DNA of 64,000 nucleotides from contig JBGTJE010000018.1 of the NCBI GenBank assembly GCA_041745295.1, positions 1 to 64,000 of the forward strand. Reading direction: 5' to 3'. The DNA comes from JANMEB01 sp041745295 (GTDB lineage: Bacteria; Planctomycetota; Planctomycetia; Pirellulales; Pirellulaceae). Under the pieces are notes generated by a model. The model was not told where the DNA came from. It saw nothing but the letters and a program-made list of their open reading frames with translations, and searched no databases. This document shows, one piece after another, positions 25,571 to 34,495 of this stretch (position 1 is its first letter; every line of letters begins with the position of its first letter). The position numbers and the translations under genes were made by a program.

Positions 25571-26836
25571 ATGAATTTTCTGATGGCATCCTGCCTGATG
25601 GCGGCCTCGGCGCTGTGGCAAGACGAAATGGACCCGAGCTTGGAACAGAAGGTCGCCACGATCCTGAGGTCGCTGGACGACGAACAACTGCCGCAGCGGC
25701 GAGACGCCGAGAATGCGCTCGCGGAACTTGGGCCGGCGGCCAATCAAATCCTCGATCGCGTTGCCCCCGATCTGTCGGCAGATGCCCAACAAGCAGTGGC
25801 TCGCGTCCAAAAACTCTGGGATCAGCAACGCGCCAATGCCATGCTCAAAGCGACGCCGATTTCCCTGCAAGGCAGAATGAGCTTGGCCAGTGCATTCCGT
25901 TCACTCGGCAATCAGGCGGGCGTCACGATTGTGGGAACCGATGAACTCGCCGACGAGATTGAAGTCGATCTGCAGGGCGTGGAGTTTTGGCGGGCACTCG
26001 ATCAAGTGATGGCGGGAACCAGTTTGAGCCTTTATCCCTACGGCGCTGAGCAAGGCGAGTTGCGCGTCATCGATTTGGCTCCTGAAGGGAAACGCCCGCC
26101 GCCTTTAGTTTGCTACGACGGGCCGTTTCGAATTGAAGCGGTTCGCTGCGAATCGACTAGGGACTATCTACGGCCTTCCGCCGATCAGTCGCGCGTGATA
26201 CTGGGAATTAATTGGGAGCCGCGCCTTCGCCCGATCGCCTTTCAACAAGCCATGTTAGAGATCGAGGCCGTCGGCGACATCAGCGAAGACGTCGTTCGGC
26301 CCCAACAGGCCGACGGGGTTATCGAAGCGACGGTTCAGCCAGAGATTCCGTATGCTGAAATCACTTTGCCTTTTGAATTGGCGCCGCCCAAGACGACGCA
26401 ACTATCGACCTTGTCCGGGACGATGTACGCAATAATTCCAAGCGTTCCGGAAAAATTTCAATTCGACGACCTCGATGAAAAATCGGCCGGAACCGAGATC
26501 CGCAAAGGGGGACTGGTGGTTCGGTTCGAGGGTTGGAGCGCGGAAGCAGAGGGTTCGATTTTTGCCCTGCGCCTTCGACTCCATTTCGACAACGAAAATG
26601 GAGCGCTCGATTCGTTTCGCTCGTGGATTTCGAACAACCAAGTCGAATTGAATGACGGAATGGGAACGGCGTACAAGCCGGTGGGAATCGAAGTTTCCAA
26701 GCAGTCTGCCGGAGAGGTCGCGATGCGATATCTTTTTCAGAAGGATCCGACCTCCCTGAATCTTGAGTATTGGTCCTCGACCAACATCTTCAAAATACCG
26801 ATCAAGATTGATTTGCGCAATTTGATTTTGCCCTAA
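25571..26836 (+). CDS. Secreted protein with HEAT-like N terminus, function unknown
   Basis: 421 residues. I chose ATG 25571 because GCGGAGAG stands just before it and the product starts with a plausible signal peptide (MNFLMASCLMAASALW). Residues about 20-90 contain a HEAT-like helical pair (RRDAENALAELGPAANQILDRV). The next stretch (SLQGRMSLASAFRSLGNQAG..ELADEIEVDLQGVEFWRALDQVM) resembles the small secretin N-terminal-type domain seen in many planctomycete exported proteins. The C-terminal half is beta-rich and unrecognised. It runs 56 bp upstream of the parvulin gene on the same strand, so it may be part of one transcript dealing with envelope protein folding. Confidence 0.7.
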   Translation: MNFLMASCLMAASALWQDEMDPSLEQKVATILRSLDDEQLPQRRDAENALAELGPAANQILDRVAPDLSADAQQAVARVQKLWDQQRANAMLKATPISLQGRMSLASAFRSLGNQAGVTIVGTDELADEIEVDLQGVEFWRALDQVMAGTSLSLYPYGAEQGELRVIDLAPEGKRPPPLVCYDGPFRIEAVRCESTRDYLRPSADQSRVILGINWEPRLRPIAFQQAMLEIEAVGDISEDVVRPQQADGVIEATVQPEIPYAEITLPFELAPPKTTQLSTLSGTMYAIIPSVPEKFQFDDLDEKSAGTEIRKGGLVVRFEGWSAEAEGSIFALRLRLHFDNENGALDSFRSWISNNQVELNDGMGTAYKPVGIEVSKQSAGEVAMRYLFQKDPTSLNLEYWSSTNIFKIPIKIDLRNLILP

Positions 26837-26892
26837 CTCGACGAGAAAATACGACGCATGCTTCTGGAGTCGACATTTCGTTGGAAAATTCC

Positions 26893-27915
26893 ATGCCAAC
26901 TCGAATCGCACGTGTTAACGTTGCGCTTGCCCGGTTGCTTTTCGCCGTTTGCTGGGCGTTTATCGCCCTAACCCACTCGCGTTGCGTCAGCCAGTCCACC
27001 GAACCGCAGATTGCTGCGACGGTCGCCAAAAACGTGGTAACCGTGGAGCTCGTCGAAAAGCTCCTCGCTCGGTCGCTCGATGATCGCCCCCTCAGCCAAT
27101 CCGTAAAGACGCTGATGCAAGCCAAGGCATTGGATCAATTGGTGGGCCAGTTATTGGTCATCGAGTACTTGCGAACTCAGGGAAAGTTGGCGTCCGACGC
27201 AGATGTTCAGTTGTCGTTGGAACGGCTGTTAGAGGAACTAGGGACAGTGGAGCAAACACTCGAACAATACTTGGCAGAACAAGGTCTTACGCGAAACGGG
27301 TTGCTGAACCAGTTAAGTTTTCGACTAAGTTGGGTCCGATACCTGGACGCATCGCTGACGGACGAGAATCTGCATAAGCACTTTGATCGCTTCCGCCGAG
27401 AGCTGGATGGCAGCCAAGTAAACGTCAGCCATTTACTGTTGAAGGTGGAAGCGACAGATCCGGTACGGGTGACGGAAGTTCAGAACAAAGCAGTGCAAAT
27501 CCGCAATCGCGTGCTTCAAGGCGAAATCCAATGGCTCGACGCGGTGCGCGAACATTCCCAGGCGGCGAGTCGTGCGGCGGGTGGCGACTTAGGTTGGATC
27601 GGACGCTGGTCACCGATGCCCGAATCGTTTTCCAAAGCTGCATTTTTGCTGGAGCCTGGACAAATCAGCCTCCCGATTCGGACCGAATTTGGCGTTCATT
27701 TAATTCGTTGCGAGGTGGTTGAACCTGGCACGGCGGCCTGGGAAAGAGTCGAGCCGGCGGTTCGTCGGCATTCGACCCAATACCTTTTTGATTGGATTGT
27801 CGAGCGCCAGCGCGAGAAAACGCCGCCTCATTATAGCGGTTTGTACCCCTATCTCGACGCGACAAACGGGCAAGTGATCGAGGCGAAGCCTTCTCCCAAG
27901 CCAGCGGCGAAATGA
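26893..27915 (+). CDS. PpiC-type (parvulin) peptidyl-prolyl isomerase, exported
   Basis: 340 residues from ATG 26893. An N-terminal hydrophobic segment (about 8-28) suggests a signal peptide or anchor. A SurA-like N-terminal helical domain is followed by a parvulin domain at about 175-275: VNVSHLLLKVE, then AASRAAGGDLGWIGRWSPMPESF in shortened form (GGDLGWI), AAFLLEPGQISLPIRTEFGVHLIR. These match the conserved PpiC motifs (HxLL, GGDLGW, GxHxI). It acts on exported proteins in the periplasm-like space. It converges with the HtrA-like gene. Confidence 0.9.
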   Translation: MPTRIARVNVALARLLFAVCWAFIALTHSRCVSQSTEPQIAATVAKNVVTVELVEKLLARSLDDRPLSQSVKTLMQAKALDQLVGQLLVIEYLRTQGKLASDADVQLSLERLLEELGTVEQTLEQYLAEQGLTRNGLLNQLSFRLSWVRYLDASLTDENLHKHFDRFRRELDGSQVNVSHLLLKVEATDPVRVTEVQNKAVQIRNRVLQGEIQWLDAVREHSQAASRAAGGDLGWIGRWSPMPESFSKAAFLLEPGQISLPIRTEFGVHLIRCEVVEPGTAAWERVEPAVRRHSTQYLFDWIVERQREKTPPHYSGLYPYLDATNGQVIEAKPSPKPAAK

Positions 27916-27931
27916 TTCAACGCATTACCTG

Positions 27932-29830
27932 CTATTCATGTCCGTCCGCATCGAGCGAAAACACGTATCGGATTTCGCAAACTCGCGCGTCGATGATCGT
28001 AATCCCGTCAGTAGAGCGAAACGAAAGCCTGGGCAAGAACTTGCCAATCAAAAACCAGTGACTGCCTGGGATGAAAATCGGCCCCTCGTGGCGGACCGAT
28101 GTAAAAATATGTCGTTCGTCATCGCCCAATCGAAAAATGACAAACGGCGGATTATCCAAGTCTTGCAAGCCGTTGCGAACGACGTCGCCGAATGCGGCAA
28201 AACCGTTCGCGTTGCCGGCGAATTCCCATGCCCATTGATTGATTGCAGCTGCGCTTTCGGGATGATCGTGCAGCGACCGCTGCAATTGGGTCTGGAATCG
28301 ATCGAGGGTATCGTCGAGAAATGCCTGAGCTTCCAGGCGTTGATCGTCCGACAATTTATCACTTTGGAAGAGCTCGTCCAATTGCAGGACGGATTCAGAA
28401 AAATCGCCAAGTGTTTGAAATTGTTCCGCTGTCTGCGGAAGGAATTTGTATTCGGTAATCGATTGGATCAGTTGTTGCAACCGCTCCGCCGCACCAAACG
28501 CAGGGGATTCGGCAGCGGGCAAACGCTGTTTGATTGCCTCGGCCGTCGATATCAACTCGGCGACATGCGGATTAATGGGAAAGGGTGTCGCGGTTCGCGG
28601 CGGGTTTTTGAGCAGTTCCTGGATCCAATGACCCGGGCAGGCGACGGCGTTGGATTGCTCCGAAACCGTCGTCAGCAGCGCAACCAGTTCTCCCGCGAAA
28701 TTAAATACGGACGCTCCAGGCACAAAGCGGTCGTGGGGTACTTCTCCGACGATCCAGCTCGTTGACGTTCCCGCATCCAGCTTGAGCTGGGACATGGAGT
28801 CCTTCAAGGGTGGCATCAATCGTTCCAATGTTTGGACCTGGCGAATAGGGAAATCGGCAATCCAAATGCGATGAGTCGTCTGGGGCGGCGATGCAACGAC
28901 GCAGCGATCACCGGGTAATGCCGAATTCGGATTTCCAAATTTCAAGTTCGCAAACGTCGAAACGAATCTACGATTAATCTCGACGACCGCCAGATCGCGC
29001 GACTCGTCTTTCGCCAGCAAACCGCGGACTTGGTCGTTCAGTTCCCCCAGCGGCGCACCGGCAACGAGGGCTTTGGCCGCCGAGCATACTTCAATCGAAA
29101 CCGCGTCATGGATCGCATTGAAGCTCGTAGCGACGTAGCCGCGCGAATCCACGATCACGCCGGCAACCGTGCGCGTTTCGCTGGGGGTATGCACCTCCAG
29201 GCGAACCAAATGCGGGTGGATCTTGGTCCAGAGCGAATAGTAGTCCTCGCGCCGGCCCAACCGCAATTCATCCCAGTCTTGATCCGAATTCGCAACCGCG
29301 TTCGATTCGCCCTTAGACGCCGGCTTCGAGTTGGGAGATTCAACCGTCGGCGAGACAGCAATCCTGGGCATTCGGCCTGGTGGTGCGAGAATCCCCGAGG
29401 CTGGCGACGAACGGGACGCGCCAAGATTCGCGATCGAAAAGCCCGCCCCAATGACCAGTAGCGCGGTCAACAAGCCGCCAAGCAGCCAGATCCCTGCCTT
29501 GTTCTTGTTACTGTTTGCGATGCGCGAAACGCGCGACGTGGCGCTCGTATCCGGCAACCCGGACCATTCGTTATCGATTGACGATTCGTTTGTCGGCGCC
29601 GGTCCTGGGAGGGAGACGGTCTCGGTGCGATGTCGCCGCTGGGCTACGACGCGGGGAACCGGCATTGCTTGGACGGGCAACTCAGAATGCGAACCCTCGG
29701 GCGACTCGCACAGCAATGACTTGGAAATCAAAAACCGATATCGGCAAAATGGGCAATCAAATTCCGTATTCGCGGGCCCTGCGAACGGACTCTCCGCCTC
29801 GCAGGCAGGGCATTCAACCATTCGAGTCAT
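27932..29830 (-). CDS. Membrane-anchored zinc-ribbon protein with degenerate trypsin/HtrA-like domain
   Basis: 632 residues. The N terminus is a zinc ribbon (CPAC at 7-10, CPFC at 26-29). A Ser/Pro-rich linker leads to one membrane segment (about 114-134). Residues about 200-395 align by motif with the HtrA/trypsin-like domain: GVIVDSRGYVATSFNAI, ESRDLAVVEIN (Asp279) and NFAGELVALL. The His of the triad should lie in TNNHVI but reads TSFNAI (Asn238). The Ser position of GNSGGPLVN falls on Pro371 in FVPGASVFN. The fold is kept and catalysis is likely lost. The C-terminal ~230 residues include a helical region and a beta-rich end. A role as scaffold or sensor is inference. Confidence 0.75.
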   Translation of the reverse strand: MTRMVECPACEAESPFAGPANTEFDCPFCRYRFLISKSLLCESPEGSHSELPVQAMPVPRVVAQRRHRTETVSLPGPAPTNESSIDNEWSGLPDTSATSRVSRIANSNKNKAGIWLLGGLLTALLVIGAGFSIANLGASRSSPASGILAPPGRMPRIAVSPTVESPNSKPASKGESNAVANSDQDWDELRLGRREDYYSLWTKIHPHLVRLEVHTPSETRTVAGVIVDSRGYVATSFNAIHDAVSIEVCSAAKALVAGAPLGELNDQVRGLLAKDESRDLAVVEINRRFVSTFANLKFGNPNSALPGDRCVVASPPQTTHRIWIADFPIRQVQTLERLMPPLKDSMSQLKLDAGTSTSWIVGEVPHDRFVPGASVFNFAGELVALLTTVSEQSNAVACPGHWIQELLKNPPRTATPFPINPHVAELISTAEAIKQRLPAAESPAFGAAERLQQLIQSITEYKFLPQTAEQFQTLGDFSESVLQLDELFQSDKLSDDQRLEAQAFLDDTLDRFQTQLQRSLHDHPESAAAINQWAWEFAGNANGFAAFGDVVRNGLQDLDNPPFVIFRLGDDERHIFTSVRHEGPIFIPGSHWFLIGKFLPRLSFRSTDGITIIDARVCEIRYVFSLDADGHE

Positions 29831-29971
29831 GAATTATTAGTTTCGTTGAGTTAGTCGTACGCGCGGGTACGAGCGTTCAACCGAGCGAGGCGAGGCATTG
29901 ATTATCGTATCGGGTGACGGGCGTGTCGACAATTATCGTTTCCAAAGCACAGAAGCCGCTGAGCGACGACG

Positions 29972-30625
29972 TCAGGCCTTTCGGATTGCGACGGGCTTAG
30001 GTCGACGGGGAAAACAACCCACGCAAATCTGGCAAACCGTGCCGTCGCAGCCACGTGCCGTGCAATACTCTCGTCCGAAATAGATGATTTGCAAATGCAG
30101 TAGGTTCCACGATTCGATCGGGAACAGCTGCTTGAGATCGGCTTCGGTTTGCACGACGCTTTTGCCAGAAGTCAGCTTCCATCGCTGGGCGAGTCGGTGG
30201 ATGTGGGTGTCGACGGGAAACGCCGGAACGCCGAACGCCTGGGACATGACGACGCTGGCCGTTTTATGGCCGACGCCAGGCAACTGCTCCAGCTCGGCAA
30301 AGTCGGCCGGCACTTTTCCCCCGAAACGCTCGACCAGATCCCGCGAAAGTTCGACGATTGCCCGGGACTTGCGCGGCGCCAAACCGCAGGGACGAATGAT
30401 CGCTTCGATCTGCGGCGCACTCAATCGCGCCATTTTTTGCGCGCTGTTGGCCAATTTGAACAACGCCGGCGTGACCTGGTTGACGCGCACATCGGTGCAC
30501 TGTGCGCTGAGTACCACCGCGATCAACAGCGTGAAGGGATCGCGATGGTCCAGTGGAATATCAGGCTGAGGATACAATTCGCTCAACCTGCGCGCGATAA
30601 AGTCCGCTCGTTCTCGCCGAGTCAT
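29972..30625 (-). CDS. nth: Endonuclease III, DNA glycosylase/AP lyase
   Basis: 217 residues, the usual length. The helix-hairpin-helix LPGVGHKTASVV contains catalytic Lys121 and the catalytic Asp139 is in FPVDTHIHRLAQR. The enzyme removes oxidised pyrimidines and cleaves the abasic site. A C-terminal Cys cluster is present (188, 193, 198, 201, 204), but the spacing differs from the canonical C-X6-C-X2-C-X5-C: here 188 and 198 are separated by nine residues and 201 and 204 by two. It lies just downstream of the cyclophilin cluster on the same strand but with a hairpin between. Confidence 0.95.
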   Translation of the reverse strand: MTRRERADFIARRLSELYPQPDIPLDHRDPFTLLIAVVLSAQCTDVRVNQVTPALFKLANSAQKMARLSAPQIEAIIRPCGLAPRKSRAIVELSRDLVERFGGKVPADFAELEQLPGVGHKTASVVMSQAFGVPAFPVDTHIHRLAQRWKLTSGKSVVQTEADLKQLFPIESWNLLHLQIIYFGREYCTARGCDGTVCQICVGCFPRRPKPVAIRKA

Positions 30626-30676
30626 GGCCAGGGTTCAATTGTGGAAAGTTGATCGGATCTGACGCCTTGCAACGCA

Positions 30677-30711
30677 TACCGGCCCGCGAGTCATTACAAA
30701 TCGGGCCGGTA
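30677..30711. terminator. Possible terminator between the cyclophilin cluster and nth
   Basis: A perfect 10-bp inverted repeat, arm TACCGGCCCG (30677-30686) with CGGGCCGGTA (30702-30711), has a 15-base loop. No T-run follows on either strand. It lies between two same-strand genes, so it may slow or end transcription before nth. Confidence 0.5.
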
Positions 30712-30740
30712 CTGCGGAAGAGGCTCTCGCAAGGAAGAGG

Positions 30741-31862
30741 CTATTTTGCCGGATCCGACGAGGCTGGCTTTTCGTTGATCTTGGTCGGCACATACTCATG
30801 ACCTCGGTCGCGAACCACTTCCGCCGAAACGATCGTATCAGCCTCGATGCCAGGAATCGGGCCGACCTCGGTGTGATTCCGCGTGAGTTGATCGAGCACA
30901 TCCAGACCCGATATAACCCGACCGAACACCGTGTGCTTGCCGTCTAAAAACGACGTGGCTCGAAAGGTGATGAAAAACTGGGAGCCTCCCGTATCGCGAC
31001 CGGCGTGGGCCATGCTCAGGGTTCCGGCGAAATGCTTGCGAAAATTCGGCTCATAGCATTCGCATTTGATGTTGTACTCGGGTCCGCCCGATCCGTCGCC
31101 TTTGGGGCAACCACCTTGGGCCATGAATCCTTCGATGACGCGATGGAACTTCAAGCCATCATAGTACTTGGCCTTGACCAAGCTGATAAAATTGGCGACC
31201 GAGTTGGGGGCTTGGTTCTCGAACAGTTCGAGAATGATCTCGCCCTTGGAAGTCGTCAGCTTGACCTGCGGCAGGTCATTGGCTTGGTGTTCTTTTTGAC
31301 GGATCAAAATCTCATCGAAAAGGTCCTTTCCGAATGGCGACAAACGAGAGGAAGTGAGCGCCGCGGAGAAAAGCTCCGGGGTTGCCCCCGCCACGAAGAG
31401 TTGATCGGCCAGGGCCAGCACGTTTCCGTCGCTGTCCGCCTTGTTGCTTGCGTTGACCATAATTCCGACGAGCGTCTTTGAAGCCCTTTCGTCTTGCGGG
31501 TCCTTGGTGATCGCAGCAATCGCCGCGGTTTGAATCGTGTCGATCAACTTATAGGCTTCGTCGACGAGATCAACGTACGTTTTCCGGGCCGATTCGGGCG
31601 CTTCATCTGCTTGGGCGGCGGACTCCGCATCTTTCAAGCGTTTGTCCATGTCGGACCATTCGGTCAGCAGTTCGTCGAGCGACTTGTCCGCGGCCGGAGG
31701 GGTTGTTTCGGTGGGTTCGGCCGCCGGTTCTTGGGTCGCGGCTTGAGCATCAGATTTTGCTGGCGGCGCATCTTGCCCTCGGAGCGCGGAACCGAAGATT
31801 GTTGCAATCGCCATGGCGAAAACCAACGCCACTGGCATGGATGAACTCATCGTAAACTTCAT
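30741..31862 (-). CDS. Cyclophilin-type peptidyl-prolyl isomerase (canonical copy), exported
   Basis: 373 residues from ATG 31862, which gives a signal peptide (MKFTMSSSMPVALVFAMAIA). An Ala/Pro/Thr-rich stretch follows, then a helical domain. The C-terminal cyclophilin domain (about 205-360) has intact signature residues: KFHRVIEGFMAQGGCPKGDG, AHAGRDTGGSQFFIT, KHTVFGRVISGLDVL. The catalytic Arg in FHRV is present, so the enzyme should be active on exported proteins. It is the last of three tandem paralogs transcribed in the same direction and has the best-preserved active site. Confidence 0.92.
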   Translation of the reverse strand: MKFTMSSSMPVALVFAMAIATIFGSALRGQDAPPAKSDAQAATQEPAAEPTETTPPAADKSLDELLTEWSDMDKRLKDAESAAQADEAPESARKTYVDLVDEAYKLIDTIQTAAIAAITKDPQDERASKTLVGIMVNASNKADSDGNVLALADQLFVAGATPELFSAALTSSRLSPFGKDLFDEILIRQKEHQANDLPQVKLTTSKGEIILELFENQAPNSVANFISLVKAKYYDGLKFHRVIEGFMAQGGCPKGDGSGGPEYNIKCECYEPNFRKHFAGTLSMAHAGRDTGGSQFFITFRATSFLDGKHTVFGRVISGLDVLDQLTRNHTEVGPIPGIEADTIVSAEVVRDRGHEYVPTKINEKPASSDPAK

Positions 31863-31917
31863 TAAGACATTCCGTGTAATAGGGGACCGGGAAGTATGAA
31901 TGGTCACTGTCATTGAA

Positions 31918-33186
31918 CTATTCGACCTTATGGGGCTTATATTCGTGATCGCGTTTGCGCAGCACGGTTGCCTTGATGACCTTCGTGGGCACCATGCCAG
32001 GAGTCGGGAATCGCAAATTGAATTTAGCGATTTTCGGCAGGACGTCGAGACCTTCAACGATTCGACCGAACGTCGTGACGTAGCCGAAGTTAAAGGGTGC
32101 AGGGCGAATGGAAATAGTGTAAATGCTACCACCCAAGTCTTTCGATGCGATGAACATCGTCAACGCTCCGCGAAACGGGAACCGCTGGTCGGGCTTGCCC
32201 GTTTCGCAATAAATTCGATAGCCCGGCGTGCTGCGATTGTCGCTCGTTTTGCAACCATGAAACATGTGGGAGGTGAGGACGACGCTGTAAAACGTCGTGT
32301 TATCGTAATAGCCCGATTCCACCAAGCTGATATAGTTTGCGACGGTTTCCGGCGCTTCATTCTCGAAAAGTTCGAACACGAGATCGCCAGCTTCGGTTTC
32401 CAATTTAACGCGTGGCAAATCGTCCGCAGCGGCTTCCTTGGCGCGGATCTGCTGCTCCTTCTCCCAGGCCTTTTGAGACTGCACGATTTCTTCCATGTTG
32501 GTGACGAGCGACGCGCGGACGTATCGACCTGTTTGCCGAGCCTTGTCAAAGTATGCTGCGGCTTCGTCGAAATGTTCCGTGCAAAACGCGCTAGCCGCGA
32601 CGAGGTCATGCAATTCGCTCGATTCGAAGCCGTTTTTAACGAGATCGTTCGAGTACAAAAACGCCTCATCGAGATTGCCGTTATCGTATAACTGATCCAC
32701 GAGTTTGACTAACTCTCCGCCATTGGATTTGTTGGGTTCGGCGAGGAACGTTTTGTGGCAATAGGCGGCGTAGATGAGGAGCGCTGGAAAATATTCGGCG
32801 CTCATAAATTGGTTGCTTTCCTCGTTCAACTCCGCGGTGCTTTTGATGAGTTCGCCGCGAAGCTTTCTCAATCCCTGCCGGGCCTCCCGCACCTCGGGCG
32901 TTATGTTTTCCGGCCCACCGTCTGGCGGAGGAGACGAATCAGCCCCCGGATGCTCGGCGATGAACGCGGCGACAATGGATTCTTGTGAGGCTTCCAACTC
33001 CTTTCGCTTGTCTTCAATTCCCGTTCGCTTTGCCAGCACCTTTGCGAATGTGGATCTCTCCTCCGACGCCTTAGGTTCTGGAAAAGTTTCACTGACCGGC
33101 GTGGCCGAAACCGTGTCCGAATTCCTTTGGCAGCCGGCAAGCGCAAGTGCCAACAGGATGAGTCCAAACAATGCACATAATCTCAT
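31918..33186 (-). CDS. Cyclophilin-like lipoprotein with degenerate active site
   Basis: 422 residues from ATG 33186. The N terminus is a lipoprotein signal (MRLCALFGLILLALALAGC, lipobox LAGC). A coiled-coil and TPR-like helical region follows. The C-terminal cyclophilin domain is recognisable (LETEAGDLVFELFENEAPETVANYI, in shortened form ELFENEAPETVANYISLVE; VTTFGRIVEGLDVL) but the catalytic signature FHRV reads FYSV, the QGG motif reads FHG, and QFFIT reads IYTIS. The isomerase activity is therefore doubtful. It may act as a scaffold or peptide-binding module. It shares order of domains with its neighbours, so it arose by tandem duplication. Confidence 0.88.
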   Translation of the reverse strand: MRLCALFGLILLALALAGCQRNSDTVSATPVSETFPEPKASEERSTFAKVLAKRTGIEDKRKELEASQESIVAAFIAEHPGADSSPPPDGGPENITPEVREARQGLRKLRGELIKSTAELNEESNQFMSAEYFPALLIYAAYCHKTFLAEPNKSNGGELVKLVDQLYDNGNLDEAFLYSNDLVKNGFESSELHDLVAASAFCTEHFDEAAAYFDKARQTGRYVRASLVTNMEEIVQSQKAWEKEQQIRAKEAAADDLPRVKLETEAGDLVFELFENEAPETVANYISLVESGYYDNTTFYSVVLTSHMFHGCKTSDNRSTPGYRIYCETGKPDQRFPFRGALTMFIASKDLGGSIYTISIRPAPFNFGYVTTFGRIVEGLDVLPKIAKFNLRFPTPGMVPTKVIKATVLRKRDHEYKPHKVE

Positions 33187-33229
33187 GGTAAAATTCCTCA
33201 GGAAAATAGGATTGAATGATCGCAAGTAT

Positions 33230-34402
33230 TTATTCCGTAATTTTCTCGGGGCGATACCCGTGATTCCGTTTGCGAAGGACCCGCGCAAATTCGATCTTGG
33301 CGGGAGTGATGCCGGGAATCTGCTGCAGTTTCTGATTGGAATCATCGACGAAGTGAGTTCGGGTCATTCGATCGAGCACGTCCAGTCCCTCGACGATACG
33401 ACCGAAGACTGTGGCTCGCCCGTTCAGTACGGGAATGGGAGAAAACATCAAGTAAAACTGGCTTCCGGCCTGCCCAGTTTGATCCGAACTGACCATCGCC
33501 AGCGACCCGCGAAAGTGTTGCCGAGCGCCTGGCTGGGCCGCTTCCGAACGTATGAAATAACCGGGGTTGCCCGCTCCGTCGTCGGTAGGACATCCGCTCG
33601 TGGCGTCGAAATGGGTCGCGACTCGAAAAAACGATCGGCCATCGTAAAATCCTTGCTCGACTAATGAAATGAAGTTCGCAACGGTATTCGGCGCTTCGTT
33701 TTCAAACAACTCCAAGACGATGCGATGGGTGGTCTCATATTCCTGAATCTGCAATTCGACACGAGGCAGATCGTCCGCTTTCGATTCCGCGGTGCGCAAT
33801 TCGGTTTCGTGGTTCCAGGCCTCCACGAGACCATCGATCGCCGACACGATTGACCCTAGCTCGGGAGGGATTCCACCCGTCAATTGAACGAGTTTCTGCA
33901 GGCTCAACTGACATTCGTCGAAGCGATTCGTCGCGAAGGCCGAGAATATGTGGCGCACCAACAAGCCTGCGGCATCTGGAACGGTAGCCAGCGTAACTCG
34001 CCCCACCTCGTAGGCCTCTTCGTAATCGCCGATGTCGTACCGCCATTTCAGAACGAGCACCAGAAAAGACAGGACCTCCACATCGGGAGGAGATTCCGCT
34101 TCGATTCGCTTGAGCCCGGTGTCCACCAAGGAATGAAAACTATCGCGCCCTTTTTCGACCGCTTGAATCCAATTCTGGCGATACGTTTCGGCTTCATCCG
34201 CATCGCAATATCGGAAGTTCTCCAGCGCGATCACTGCGTCTTTCGCGCTTTGTTTCCAATCTCCTAGCGCGGTGGAGAATTTCTCCTGCAATTCCGTTTG
34301 CCCGTGCAAAGTCGCGAGGGGACTGCAAAATGTGGTGGTCGCAATGAATAATGCAAGCCCCACGGCCCAAGTCGCAATGGGGGCGCGATGAAGAGGAGTC
34401 AT
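33230..34402 (-). CDS. Cyclophilin-like exported protein with partly degenerate active site
   Basis: 390 residues from ATG 34402, with a signal peptide (hydrophobic about 10-24). A helical N-terminal half precedes a C-terminal cyclophilin domain (VLELFENEAPNTVANFISLVE; GSQFYLMFSPIPVLNGRATVFGRIVEGLDVLDR in shortened form). The FHRV site reads FFRV, so the catalytic Arg is kept, but the MxQGG motif reads ATSGC and QFFIT reads QFYLM. It is the first of three tandem paralogs transcribed toward lower coordinates. Its start is 94 bp from the divergent rsmD gene. Confidence 0.88.
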   Translation of the reverse strand: MTPLHRAPIATWAVGLALFIATTTFCSPLATLHGQTELQEKFSTALGDWKQSAKDAVIALENFRYCDADEAETYRQNWIQAVEKGRDSFHSLVDTGLKRIEAESPPDVEVLSFLVLVLKWRYDIGDYEEAYEVGRVTLATVPDAAGLLVRHIFSAFATNRFDECQLSLQKLVQLTGGIPPELGSIVSAIDGLVEAWNHETELRTAESKADDLPRVELQIQEYETTHRIVLELFENEAPNTVANFISLVEQGFYDGRSFFRVATHFDATSGCPTDDGAGNPGYFIRSEAAQPGARQHFRGSLAMVSSDQTGQAGSQFYLMFSPIPVLNGRATVFGRIVEGLDVLDRMTRTHFVDDSNQKLQQIPGITPAKIEFARVLRKRNHGYRPEKITE

Positions 34403-34495
34403 GGTCGGATCAAAAATCCACGAGATGATCGAATAACAAGAGTTCAATTATAAACATCCACTTCTCGTCGCGAAGGGCGCGAACGGACTGCCATC

